Positions 29,587 to 38,400 of a DNA stretch of 64,000 nt are shown in pieces. Numbering within the stretch: the stretch's first letter is position 1; every line of letters begins with the position of its first letter. The position numbers and the translations under genes were made by a program. Source of the DNA: Streptococcus vestibularis (GTDB lineage: Bacteria > Bacillota > Bacilli > Lactobacillales > Streptococcaceae); contig JAABLG010000008.1 in assembly GCA_010604095.1 (NCBI GenBank), forward strand, positions 32,335 to 96,334. Reading direction: 5' to 3'. The notes under the pieces are model-generated. The model worked only from the letters and a program-made list of their open reading frames with translations, was not told where the DNA came from and made no database searches.

Positions 29587-32500
29587 TTAAGACACAACAT
29601 GTCCATCTTTATCGAAGGTATAGAGTTTACCGTCGATGAGGACAGAGCGGTTAGTGTATTTTTCTCCTGTTTTAGGATCGACATAGTAGGTGTAGTTATC
29701 GACTGTGACAAAGCGTCCTAGGACTTGTTTGCCTTCAGCGTCGAAGTAGAGGACCTTACCATCAACTTCTTGGAAGCCGGTCACTTTCTCACCTTTGTCA
29801 TTGTAATAGTAGTTATCGCCCTTATCGTAGACAATGCGATTGCGATAAGCTGGTTCACCCTTGCGGTCAGCGACTACACCATTGTCATCAGCATTATAGG
29901 CTCTGTCTCCGATGACAAAACGTCCTGTTTCAAGGTTTCCGCTAGCTCGGAAGTAGTAGTTCTTGCCGTCGATGGTTTGCCAACCGGTAAGAGCAGCTCC
30001 GTCGTTGCCATAGTAGCGTGTTGGGTAGTATGGGAAGCGTGGAGAACCTTCGTAGTTGTATGATTTTGAAAAGGCATTACGTGTCATGATACCAGTCAAT
30101 TGGTCAAATTGGTAAGTCTTACCATTGATTGTGACCTCTGTGCCTTTGGCTTGACGGCCATCTTCATAGAAATAGTAACTGACGTCATCAAAGGTCTTCA
30201 GGCCAGTGACTTTTTGACCATTTTCATAGAGATAACTTGTGCCGCTACGATCCGTCTGCAATTGGTCAAAGTGGATGGCTTTTTCTTTTGTCGCATCAAT
30301 ACCCTTGGCATCAAAATTAAAGGTTATACCGCGATAAGTAAGGGCCTTGTTAGTTGTTGCAATGGCAACGTTTGTGGTCACTTTTTGACCATTTGGTGCT
30401 GTGAAGGTCATTGGTGTTGAGTCGAAATGGTAGAGGTGACCATTAAGAATGTCCCATTCGTCAATAGTTGACCATTGTGATTGGCGGACGTTACTATATT
30501 TAGATCCAAGAATCTTACCATCATATTGATAAGGACCTTCTTTGATATTACCGTCGGCATCTGTAACATAGACACCTTCAAGTTCATACGAATTCTCACC
30601 AGTACGCTTGAACTCAGGATAGAGACCGTTTGTCAAGAGTTTTCCATCTGGGCTAAAGAGTTGAGAGTTGATAACTCCTGTGTAGAGGTTTCCTTTAGGT
30701 GTGTCGTCATCAGAATAGTCGCTACCATAATAACGGTTGCCATCAACTTCAAACCAGCCTGTCTTGAAGGCACCATCATTGCCAGCGTAGTAGATGTTTT
30801 CAGAGAAGTCACCGTAACGCCCAGTAGATTTATCATGGTAGAAGGCATTACGTAGGACAGCACCGGTGTCTTTGTTGGCGAAGTAGTGGTTATCACCTAG
30901 GTTGAAAATCTTTCCTCGGACTTGTTGGCCCTTATCGTTGAAGTAGTAGAGGTCCTTGTTAATAGTTTGGAAACCAGTGACCTTTTTGCCATTAGCATCG
31001 TAGTAGTACCATTCTTGATCAGTACCTTTAACAAATTGATTTCGATTTGTGGTTTGGTCAGCTTTAGTAGTCGCCACACCATTGCTATCAAAGTTATAGA
31101 CCGTACTGTTTAAGGTAAGTGAGCGATTTACCCACTTGTCACCTGTATTTGGATCGAAGTAGTAGGTTTTGCCACCAACAGTAACCAGTTGTCCCTTGGC
31201 TTGTACACCATATTCGTGGAAATAAAGGTTCTGTCCGTTAATGGTTTGGAAACCAGACACGGCTTTACCATCAGCTCCGAAGTAGTACCAAGAGTTGTCT
31301 CTATTGATAAATTGGTTAGTTACTGGATTTCCATTATCTTTATCGAAATAGTAGATATCGTTACCGTAGTAAAGGAAGTCCCCTTTGATTTGTTGACCAT
31401 TGTCATTGAAGTAGTGAAGGCTACCGTCCACCGTTTGAAAACCGTGAAGCGCTTTACCATCTTTACCAAAGTAATACCAATTCCCTTTATCATCAGAAAC
31501 ATAACGATTGGTTACCATAATACCAGTCTTAAGATCAAAGTAATACTGTTGTCCGTTTAGGTTTTGAACGCTTGTCTTATAGTCGGATTGGCTACGGTCT
31601 AGGAATTCGGTTTGGAAACCAAATGGGGCTGAGAAGCCTTTAGTTGCCTTGTAATTGTCGAAGTAGTACCAGTTACCCGATTTATCTGAGACAAAGACAG
31701 AATCAGGTTGATTACCAGTAGCATCAAAGTAGTAAAGATTACCATTCTCGGTAACAAAGTCATCTTTTACCATCTTGCCATCTTTGTCGAAGTAGTAGTA
31801 ACCAAAGTATTTATGGTTTGCATAATCAAGATATTGGCGACCTGTCACACGACGTCCATTGTCTTTATCGAAATAGTAGCTATCATCATTAATAGTAACG
31901 ATTTCGTTTTTAGCTTGTCGACCGTCTTCGTGGAAGTAGAGGTTAAAGCCATCGATGTTCTGAGCACCAGTGACAGGTTTGCCATCTTTGCCGAGGTAAT
32001 ACCAGTTGTGGTTATTATCTTCGATAAACTGGTTGCGTTTGTTCGTTTCAGGGAGAACTGCTGTCAAACGACCTTGGGCATCAGCATTGTAGGCTTGACC
32101 ATCGATGTTGATAGAGGTATTGGTTACCTTACGTCCATTGGCTTTGTCATAGTAGAAAGATTGTCCATTTTCAGTGATAATCTCACCTTTGGCTTGCTTT
32201 CCATCCTCGTGGAAATAAAGGTCGAAATGGTCAACGTTTTGGGCACCTGTCAGATTTTTCCCGTCTTTAAGGTAGTACCAGTTGCCTTCAGCATCACTCT
32301 TGAATTGACCGCCAGAAACGACAGTAGTTTCAACAGATTCTGGTGCTTGACTGTTTACTTCAGTGACTGTGCTAGCTGTTTCTGAAGTTGAAGTTGCCGT
32401 TCTCGTTTCGCCACTAGCCAAATTGTAAGTGCTACTTGCTTGATCTTCTTTAAGGACTGGCTGCTTGTCAGCCGTGACAGTGGGATTTGTATTGCTTGGT

Positions 32501-32736
32501 TTAGCAGTTGCTGCGTCTTCAGATTTAGTCGTAGTTGTAGTTGTCTCTGTGATGACAAGATCGGGATCTTGGCTGACGCTTTCAGGTGTGCTTGATGAGG
32601 TGGCTTGATTCGTAGCTTGTTCGTCGGCAGAGACGCCAACTCCAATCAATGAGGCACCAAGTGCCAAACCAGACACGGCAATGGTAACCCATTGTTTCTT
32701 CACTTTATGAAGTTTAAAATGAACTTTATTTTCCAT
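29587..32736 (-). CDS. Secreted glucan-binding protein made of cell-wall/glucan-binding repeats
   Basis: The 1049 residues begin with a glucosyltransferase-type signal (MENKVHFKLHKVKKQWVTIA, cleavage near VSADE). A Thr/Ser-rich segment (about 40-145) follows, then tandem repeats of the 'NWYYL..DGK..TGAQ' and 'YYFD..G' type to the C-terminus. These repeats bind alpha-glucans in Gtf and Gbp proteins. No GH70 catalytic motif and no LPXTG is present, so it is a non-catalytic protein that probably bridges glucan and cell surface, like GbpA, GbpD or a dextranase inhibitor. The repeat block is broken at about 640-800 by an atypical section (GLYPEFKRTGENSYELEG). Confidence 0.85.
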   Translation of the reverse strand: MENKVHFKLHKVKKQWVTIAVSGLALGASLIGVGVSADEQATNQATSSSTPESVSQDPDLVITETTTTTTKSEDAATAKPSNTNPTVTADKQPVLKEDQASSTYNLASGETRTATSTSETASTVTEVNSQAPESVETTVVSGGQFKSDAEGNWYYLKDGKNLTGAQNVDHFDLYFHEDGKQAKGEIITENGQSFYYDKANGRKVTNTSINIDGQAYNADAQGRLTAVLPETNKRNQFIEDNNHNWYYLGKDGKPVTGAQNIDGFNLYFHEDGRQAKNEIVTINDDSYYFDKDNGRRVTGRQYLDYANHKYFGYYYFDKDGKMVKDDFVTENGNLYYFDATGNQPDSVFVSDKSGNWYYFDNYKATKGFSAPFGFQTEFLDRSQSDYKTSVQNLNGQQYYFDLKTGIMVTNRYVSDDKGNWYYFGKDGKALHGFQTVDGSLHYFNDNGQQIKGDFLYYGNDIYYFDKDNGNPVTNQFINRDNSWYYFGADGKAVSGFQTINGQNLYFHEYGVQAKGQLVTVGGKTYYFDPNTGDKWVNRSLTLNSTVYNFDSNGVATTKADQTTNRNQFVKGTDQEWYYYDANGKKVTGFQTINKDLYYFNDKGQQVRGKIFNLGDNHYFANKDTGAVLRNAFYHDKSTGRYGDFSENIYYAGNDGAFKTGWFEVDGNRYYGSDYSDDDTPKGNLYTGVINSQLFSPDGKLLTNGLYPEFKRTGENSYELEGVYVTDADGNIKEGPYQYDGKILGSKYSNVRQSQWSTIDEWDILNGHLYHFDSTPMTFTAPNGQKVTTNVAIATTNKALTYRGITFNFDAKGIDATKEKAIHFDQLQTDRSGTSYLYENGQKVTGLKTFDDVSYYFYEDGRQAKGTEVTINGKTYQFDQLTGIMTRNAFSKSYNYEGSPRFPYYPTRYYGNDGAALTGWQTIDGKNYYFRASGNLETGRFVIGDRAYNADDNGVVADRKGEPAYRNRIVYDKGDNYYYNDKGEKVTGFQEVDGKVLYFDAEGKQVLGRFVTVDNYTYYVDPKTGEKYTNRSVLIDGKLYTFDKDGHVVS

Positions 32737-33066
32737 AAAAGTTCCCCTTTTCCATTTTTATGACCTCATTCTAACATCTTTCATTAGAAGAATCAAACGC
32801 AATTGGCATCCTTTTTATAGCCTTTTCTAAATATTTTAAATATTTAGAAATCTGCTAAAACAGTAGAAGAAATGGGCGACTAGATCAAGATTTTGAGCAG
32901 GTGGTTTTTGATAGGTATAGGCAATACATTAGAAAATCATTTTTACGAAATCCTAATCTTGAACATGCTTTTTAATAATAGGAGTATAAAAATACAGAAA
33001 TAGGTCTTTTTTTGGCCTGGAATATGGTATAATAGTGCGGTATTTCTCAAAAATTGGAGTATAAAA
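32737..33066. other. Divergent intergenic region of the glucan-binding protein and APC permease genes
   Basis: It contains a 27-bp palindrome at 32824-32850 and, for the rightward gene, an extended -10 TGGTATAAT region (hexamer 33028-33033). The 13-mer GGAGTATAAAAAT occurs at 32981 and again at 33056, where it forms the ribosome site and start of the permease gene. Confidence 0.6.
32824..32850. promoter_or_regulatory. Perfect 27-bp palindrome upstream of the glucan-binding protein gene
   Basis: TTTCTAAATATT and AATATTTAGAAA are exact inverted arms around TTA, about 90 bp upstream of the minus-strand start. Such a long operator in a surface-glucan gene suggests control by a dimeric regulator; the regulator is not identified. 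Confidence 0.65.
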
Positions 33067-34452
33067 ATGAGTATTTTTCGTAAAAAGGATGTCGGTCTCG
33101 CTCAAACCGAGATGAAACGTCATCTGACCCTCAGGGATGTCGTCCTCTTGGGAATTGGTGCCATGGTGGGAACAGGAATCTTTACGATTACTGGTACCGC
33201 AGCATCAACCTTGGCAGGTCCTGCCCTGATTATTTCGGTTTTGATTTCAGCCGTTTGTGTGGGTATGTCAGCTATTTTCTTTGCTGAGTTTGCCTCACGT
33301 TACCCATCGGCTGGTGGTGTTTACGGTTATCTCTACGCCTCTTGGGGTGAGTACCCTGCTTGGATGGGGGGGTGGCTTACAATGATCGTTTTCATGAATG
33401 CCGTGTCTAGTGTTGCCTCTGGTTGGGGAGCCTACCTCAAGGGACTCCTGGCAAGCTTTGGTCTACAGCTTCCTCAAGCTATCAGTGGCCCTTTTAATCC
33501 GAGTCAAGGGACTTATATTGACCTCTTGCCAGTCTTGGTTTTGGTGCTAGTGACGGCTCTCCTCCTATTGGATTCCAAACAAGCCCTTCGTTTGAACTCG
33601 CTCTTAGTGGTGCTTAAGTTTTCTGCTTTGGCGGTCTTTATCCTAGTTGGTCTCTTCCATCTGAATCCAAGCAACTGGGCTAACTTCGCACCATTTGGCT
33701 TTGGCCAAATCTATGGTGGTAAGACGGGGATTATGGCGGGGGCTTCTCTCATGTTCTTTGGTTTTCTTGGTTTTGAATCTATCTCTATGACAGTAGATGA
33801 GATTAAGGAACCCCAAAAGAATGTTCCTCGAGGCATTGTTCTCGCCTTGATTATCGTCGCTGCACTTTATGCAGTGGTTTCGCTAGTCTTGACGGGAGCG
33901 GTTCACTATACTAAGCTAAATGTTGACGATGCTGTAGCTTATGCCCTTCGTTATATTGGTGTGCCTTGGGCTGCCAATTATGTATCGGTGGTTGCCATTA
34001 TGACCTTGATTACCGTATGTATTTCCATGGCCTATGCCCTTAGCCGTATGGTTTATAGCTTGGCGCGTGATGGTTTCCTTCCACAAACCTTCCAAAAGGT
34101 TTCAAAGACCCATAAGGTTCCACATCATGCGACACTTTTGACTGGTATTCTTTCAGCCATCTCAGCAGGACTCTTCTCTTTGGCTAATATGGCATCTTTG
34201 GTTAACATTGCGACCTTGGCTTACCTGGTTCTCTTGGCTATTGCCCTCATCATTCTTCGTAAGGACAAGGGCTTGCCGCAGAAGGATGAGTTTAAGGTCC
34301 CATTTGTTCCGGTCTTGCCAATTATCTCAATTATCGTCTGTCTCTCCTTTATGAGTCAGTATAGTTGGCAGACCTGGTTAGCCTTTGGCATAGCAGTGCT
34401 AATCGGTTCAGCTATTTATGCCTTTTACGGTTACAAACATTCTAAGTATTAA
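33067..34452 (+). CDS. APC-family amino acid permease
   Basis: This 461-residue protein has about twelve membrane helices and the APC start LRDVVLLGIGAMVGTGIF with the glycine-rich helix-1 break, then YPSAGGVYGYLYASWGE and the FFGFLGFESISM helix-6 region. It belongs to the cationic amino acid transporter (YfnA-like) group. ATG 33067 is preceded by TTGGAGT. It ends 5 bp before a strong terminator and is not in an operon. Confidence 0.9.
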   Translation: MSIFRKKDVGLAQTEMKRHLTLRDVVLLGIGAMVGTGIFTITGTAASTLAGPALIISVLISAVCVGMSAIFFAEFASRYPSAGGVYGYLYASWGEYPAWMGGWLTMIVFMNAVSSVASGWGAYLKGLLASFGLQLPQAISGPFNPSQGTYIDLLPVLVLVLVTALLLLDSKQALRLNSLLVVLKFSALAVFILVGLFHLNPSNWANFAPFGFGQIYGGKTGIMAGASLMFFGFLGFESISMTVDEIKEPQKNVPRGIVLALIIVAALYAVVSLVLTGAVHYTKLNVDDAVAYALRYIGVPWAANYVSVVAIMTLITVCISMAYALSRMVYSLARDGFLPQTFQKVSKTHKVPHHATLLTGILSAISAGLFSLANMASLVNIATLAYLVLLAIALIILRKDKGLPQKDEFKVPFVPVLPIISIIVCLSFMSQYSWQTWLAFGIAVLIGSAIYAFYGYKHSKY

Positions 34453-34456
34453 GAGG

Positions 34457-34486
34457 AAAACGCTGGATCTGTTGATCTAGCGTTTT
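34457..34486 (+). terminator. Terminator after the APC permease gene
   Basis: AACGCTGGATC pairs with GATCTAGCGTT around TGTT, followed by TTTT. Its right half is part of the direct repeat that flanks the following island. Confidence 0.85.
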
Positions 34487-34504
34487 TTGGTATAATGAAG
34501 AGAG
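34473..34504 (+). repeat. Left flanking copy of a 32-bp direct repeat around an inserted segment
   Basis: TGATCTAGCGTTTTTTGG and the following TATAATGAAGAGAG match 38048-38079 with two differences. The copies lie 3575 bp apart and bracket the MFS/ArsR segment. Confidence 0.8.
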
Positions 34505-34506
34505 CT

Positions 34507-34536
34507 AAAAGATTTCAGTAGTCACTGAAATCTTTT
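34507..34536. terminator. Terminator of the MFS exporter gene
   Basis: AAAAGATTTCAGT (34507-34519) and ACTGAAATCTTTT (34524-34536) form a perfect 13-bp stem with an AGTC loop. On the minus strand it lies just past the MFS stop; T runs exist on both strands. Confidence 0.85.
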
Positions 34537-34542
34537 TTATAG

Positions 34543-35895
34543 TTAATTATTGTGTTTTGAAAAAATCATGTCCTTTAAACTCATAATAACTAACACTAAT
34601 GTAATTCCCCATCCAATCCGAGTAGCTAATAATAGATTGTTTGGCCAAAGATTTAGACAGGTTGAACCAACTGCTGAACCAGCCGAAATGGCAATATTTT
34701 GTACCATTCGTTGTAAAGCTCCCGTGCTTCCTTGCATTTCCATGGGACTGGCTTGCATAATACTGGCGATATTTGCAGGCTGAAAATAGCCACCACCAAC
34801 ACCATAAATAAAAAGTCCAAAAGTTAGAAACAGATAAGACCATTTGGGGTTAAGAAATACTAAGAAAATTAAAGACAGGCAAATAATACCCAAACCTAAG
34901 TGGCTAAAAGTTATGTTTTTACTCCCGTCGTTCAATTTTCCTGATACTCGTGAAAAGATAACTAATCCAGCTGGAGCTCCCAAAACAAGAAATCCAGTAA
35001 CTCCTACTCCTAAATGATATAACTGTTCAAAAATAAATGGAGGTAGTAAAAATATCATGGCAGAGGCAAAACCAAAAGCAATCGTCTGTAAAAGGTGAGA
35101 AATTACTTTAGGATTCTCCTTAAGTCCCTTAACATTGACAAGTGGATTTTTTTGGTTAAATTCAATTCGATAAAATAAAATACCAATCAATAAACTAATT
35201 GTTATTAGAATAAGACTGATTATTTGTAAATGACTCTTACTTAATAATGATAGTCCTAACAATAGGCAAATTAATATTATTGCATTAACAATTGTTCCAG
35301 ATGTGTCTAATTTTTGATTGTTAGTCTGCTCAGAAACTTTGTTAAGAAGATAGTGATTGCAAATAATACCAATAATTACGAAAGGGACATTTATCCAAAA
35401 AATAAATCGCCAAACATTTAAAGATAGCAATATGCCACCTAAAGAGGGACCTAATACAGGACCTAAACCTATCATAACTCCTAAAATACTAATAGAGCTA
35501 TTTTTTTGTTCTTCTGATACTAATGTTGTAATCAAAGCTGCAGAAGTAGCTTGTAAGGCAGCTGCCCCAATTCCTTGAATTACTCGTCCAGCGATAAGCC
35601 AACCAATACTATTAGCAAACCCACAAAAAAGCGAGCTGAGTCCAAAAAGAACGAATCCTAAGTAAGAAATTTTTAGTTTGCCGAATTTGTCACTAAAAAT
35701 GCCTAAAGGAAGTATGAATATTGCCAATGCCAGTGCATATCCAGTTATTGTAAAAGCTGCAGTATTAGCTGTTGTATGGAATTGATCTTTTAGGAAAGAT
35801 AGTGCAACATTGATAATACCAGTATCTAAAGTTGATAATAACATTCCCATACCTGCGATAACTGTTATTAGTAAATCCTGCAACCGTCTACTCAT
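34543..35895 (-). CDS. MFS drug-efflux transporter (EmrB/QacA type)
   Basis: The 450-residue protein has about fourteen hydrophobic segments. MFS DHA2 signatures are present: LDTGIINVALSFLKDQF in helix 1, the loop PLGIFSDKFGKLK, motif GRVIQGIGAAALQATS, and motif C GLGPVLGPSLGGILL of drug:proton antiporters. The gene is clearly more AT-rich than its flanks. It diverges from an ArsR-type regulator gene, so regulated efflux of a toxic compound is likely. Confidence 0.88.
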   Translation of the reverse strand: MSRRLQDLLITVIAGMGMLLSTLDTGIINVALSFLKDQFHTTANTAAFTITGYALALAIFILPLGIFSDKFGKLKISYLGFVLFGLSSLFCGFANSIGWLIAGRVIQGIGAAALQATSAALITTLVSEEQKNSSISILGVMIGLGPVLGPSLGGILLSLNVWRFIFWINVPFVIIGIICNHYLLNKVSEQTNNQKLDTSGTIVNAIILICLLLGLSLLSKSHLQIISLILITISLLIGILFYRIEFNQKNPLVNVKGLKENPKVISHLLQTIAFGFASAMIFLLPPFIFEQLYHLGVGVTGFLVLGAPAGLVIFSRVSGKLNDGSKNITFSHLGLGIICLSLIFLVFLNPKWSYLFLTFGLFIYGVGGGYFQPANIASIMQASPMEMQGSTGALQRMVQNIAISAGSAVGSTCLNLWPNNLLLATRIGWGITLVLVIMSLKDMIFSKHNN

Positions 35896-36052
35896 AAAAT
35901 TTCCTCCTTGGGTTTAGCTGTGTAAATAAAATGTTTGGTATCGTGTATCATAAATATAACCTCTTTTCTAAAAATTATAAATATGATACAATGAAATAAA
36001 ATTTTAATCAATCGATTCTGAAAATATCGAATCGTTTAGAAGGAACATGCAC

Positions 36053-37150
36053 ATGACTATTACAGTTCAATTTAGTAACTATGCTCTGAAAACGGATGAA
36101 ACATTAACACAAAGGATACAATTTGTGTACTCACCCTTAAATGAACTTTTTAGAAGCTTACATATCTTATTGAACCCGCGTCATCATGGTACAAATATTG
36201 ATTGGGTCATTGAGATACAAGATAGATTGACAGATGATTTCTATGAGAAGCTTCACTATTTTCAACTTTTTTATGAACTTGGTGTTTCTCCTATTTTACT
36301 TTGTAATTTTCGCTATCATGCGACAACGATTGAAGAAGAGATACAAAATTTAAAGAAATTTCTTGATGAATTCCCAACTATTCAATTAATTGAACATTTA
36401 GAGAAAGTGTCCAGTGACAGAGAAAACTCCTTCATTCCAACATTAGCAAAAGGATTAGAATGGAAGGATTTTTCTTTGAATGAGGATAATCAGTTACTTA
36501 TAGACTTGAGGAAGAATGCCTCTGGTGTTTATCAACATCTTTTCTCTTTTATTGATTGGTACCGCCAAGAAATATTTGATGAAACTTGGAAAAGTAAAGG
36601 TATTCAACGAAAGCTCTTAACAGAAATCCAACATCAAGCTTCTTTTTTAAGGGAAAATGGTTTTGAAGAAATGTTTAATCATTTGCAAATTGACCGCATT
36701 CATTGGAGAAAGGACAGGCTGGCCATCATTAAACCTTTTGACCAAGAAATCCAACTGCAAGATAGTGATTCTATTATGTTATTACCAAGTTATTTTATTT
36801 GGCCTCATCTGTTTGTTGAATCTTTCAACCAAGGAATTGCTATTACCTATGATATTACAGAACAGCCAAGTTACTATAACTCCACACCGGAAAATTTGAT
36901 TACTATTTTTAAAGCTTTGAGTGACCCTGTCCGTTTACAAATTATGAATTATGTTATTGATAAACCAAGTACGACACAATCTTTGGCTCAAATTTTATTA
37001 ATGAGTAATTCAAGTATATCCAGACATTTACAAATTTTAAAGGATGCTAACTTATTAACGACAACTAAAGCTAAAAAATTCGTTCTTTATGAGCCAACAC
37101 AGCTCATTACACAACTTATGCCGAATTTCTACCATTTCTTTAAAAATTGA
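36053..37150 (+). CDS. ArsR-type regulator with a long N-terminal domain
   Basis: The 365-residue protein has a long helical N-terminal region (about 1-270) of unknown fold. A C-terminal ArsR winged helix follows: LITIFKALSDPVRLQIMNYV, then AQILLMSNSSISRHLQILKDANL. I prefer ATG 36053 because AAGGAA is 8 bp upstream; ATG 36047 is too close. No metal-binding Cys pair is visible in the winged helix. It is divergent from the MFS gene and is followed by a second ArsR-like gene, so it probably controls the exporter. Confidence 0.85.
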   Translation: MTITVQFSNYALKTDETLTQRIQFVYSPLNELFRSLHILLNPRHHGTNIDWVIEIQDRLTDDFYEKLHYFQLFYELGVSPILLCNFRYHATTIEEEIQNLKKFLDEFPTIQLIEHLEKVSSDRENSFIPTLAKGLEWKDFSLNEDNQLLIDLRKNASGVYQHLFSFIDWYRQEIFDETWKSKGIQRKLLTEIQHQASFLRENGFEEMFNHLQIDRIHWRKDRLAIIKPFDQEIQLQDSDSIMLLPSYFIWPHLFVESFNQGIAITYDITEQPSYYNSTPENLITIFKALSDPVRLQIMNYVIDKPSTTQSLAQILLMSNSSISRHLQILKDANLLTTTKAKKFVLYEPTQLITQLMPNFYHFFKN

Positions 37151-37182
37151 GGCTTTAATCATTAAAAAGGTGGTAAACTACT

Positions 37183-37770
37183 ATGTCAACGTCACAAATT
37201 ATCTCGGTTTTATCATCTAACCGTTTTCTCACCCAAAATGAGATTGAAAGAACTTTAGGGTATTCTTTATCGAAAAGTGAAATTGCTTTTTTAAAGGCTA
37301 GTCCTAAAATAGTTTTATTTAACTTTTACGGCCGAATTTACTATAAATTAAATAATGATAATACTCTCACCACGGAGCAAGGAAGACAAGCTATTGCAAA
37401 ACTGTCTAGACGTCCTCAAGCAATTAAGCTTGGTGAAGCACGGACATGTTTTCACCATTTAGCAGGGAAAGCAGGAGTTTCAATATTTGAGTGGTTTATT
37501 CAAAATAAATTAATGGAACAGGAATCCCCTATCAGCTACTCTTTAACTCAAGCAGGAAGTAATGCAATACAGCAATGGTTGGGTTATCAGTCTAATCCTA
37601 ATATCAAATTATGTTTAGATTTTTCTGAAAGAAAGTTTCATATTGGTGGAGTATTAGGAGAAAAGATATTAGAAAAACTAATCCATGAGGAAAAATGTCA
37701 ATTAACTCAAGATAGGCAGGTTATTCTAAAAACTGACTTAAATGACTTAATGAAGGATTTTTATAAGTAA
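37183..37770 (+). CDS. ArsR-like regulator with divergent N-terminus
   Basis: The 195 residues end with LCLDFSERKFHIGGVLGEKI, matching the 'CLDW(T/S)ER..H..G.LG' tail of ArsR regulators that have a C-terminal ligand domain; GEARTCFHHLAGKAGVSIFE is the other conserved segment of that group. The N-terminal winged helix is diverged (QIISVLSSNRFLTQNEIERT, then FYGRIYYKLN as the wing). It lies 32 bp after the first ArsR gene in the same operon. The effect is probably on the same exporter, or on a ligand-sensing step. Confidence 0.7.
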   Translation: MSTSQIISVLSSNRFLTQNEIERTLGYSLSKSEIAFLKASPKIVLFNFYGRIYYKLNNDNTLTTEQGRQAIAKLSRRPQAIKLGEARTCFHHLAGKAGVSIFEWFIQNKLMEQESPISYSLTQAGSNAIQQWLGYQSNPNIKLCLDFSERKFHIGGVLGEKILEKLIHEEKCQLTQDRQVILKTDLNDLMKDFYK

Positions 37771-37842
37771 ATTACTATCAAATTTTTGCTTGAAACTATT
37801 GGTTGTATGTTGTACCAATAACTTATTATTGATTTAATTAAT

Positions 37843-37884
37843 AAAAGACGCTCTAGTTAATCATAAAACTAGAGCGTCTTTTAT
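37843..37884 (+). terminator. Very strong terminator closing the island operon
   Basis: AAAAGACGCTCTAGTT (37843-37858) pairs perfectly with AACTAGAGCGTCTTTT (37867-37882), a 16-bp stem with an 8-nt loop. Confidence 0.92.
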
Positions 37885-38047
37885 TTGGTTATCCGATTCA
37901 ATTTTTCAAACCTAAAAAGGTAGAGAAAAAAGTAGAGATTTCATTAATTTGTGCTGCAATCTGTTGGAATTCAAAATTTTAAAAATCGCATAAAATCAAG
38001 ATTCCTAGCATGTACTGAAATGTTATGAAACCTTATTTTACTTCTGA

Positions 38048-38079
38048 TGACCTAGCGTTTTTTGGTAAAATGAAGAGAG
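38048..38079 (+). repeat. Right flanking copy of the 32-bp direct repeat
   Basis: TGACCTAGCGTTTTTTGG and the following TAAAATGAAGAGAG match 34473-34504 with two differences. In this copy the left half of the terminator stem is missing, as expected if the segment between the copies was inserted. Confidence 0.8.
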
Positions 38080-38100
38080 AGGAAGTATAGGAGTACAAAT

Positions 38101-38280
38101 ATGAAAGCTGACCAAATGAGGGAATCCTACAAGGAAGGCCTTGGATACTAAAGCTTATCCTATTGGCAAGAGCTCCATGAAGACCTCTTTAGCAAATGCC
38201 TGCATGAGACAGGAATGACCTTCAGTGATGAAAGGTTAATTGTTTCGGTAGAAGTTAGAGTGGTTTATCCTATAGTATGA
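38101..38280 (+). pseudogene. Short gene remnant with in-frame TAA
   Basis: ATG 38101, after AGGAG, opens a frame MKADQMRESYKEGLGY, stops at TAA 38149-38151, then continues in frame with SLSYWQELHEDLFSKCLHET and ends at TGA 38278. It has coding-like composition but no recognised family. It follows the right repeat copy, where a gene downstream of the APC permease terminator would have been before the insertion. Confidence 0.45.
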
Positions 38281-38310
38281 AAGTTCCCAATATCTTGGGG
38301 ACTTTTTTAC
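38279..38310 (+). terminator. Terminator after the remnant
   Basis: AAGTTCCCAA pairs with TTGGGGACTT around a short loop (with G-U pairs), followed by TTTTTT. Confidence 0.7.
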
Positions 38311-38400
38311 TTTAAGGAAAGGTTAACTTTTCTTTAAGTCCTATCTTAGGTTTCTTGTGTTTAATAGAGTCATCACAAAAGTAAGTAAGAGGAACAAAAA

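Noticed and set aside
29600..32300. Regular repeats that could be mistaken for a CRISPR array
   Set aside because: The periodicity is of imperfect coding repeats (YYF-type) within one open gene, not identical repeats with unique spacers.
29725..32385. Several long open frames antisense to the glucan-binding protein gene
   Set aside because: They arise from the codon repetition of the repeat protein; none has a plausible start or domain.
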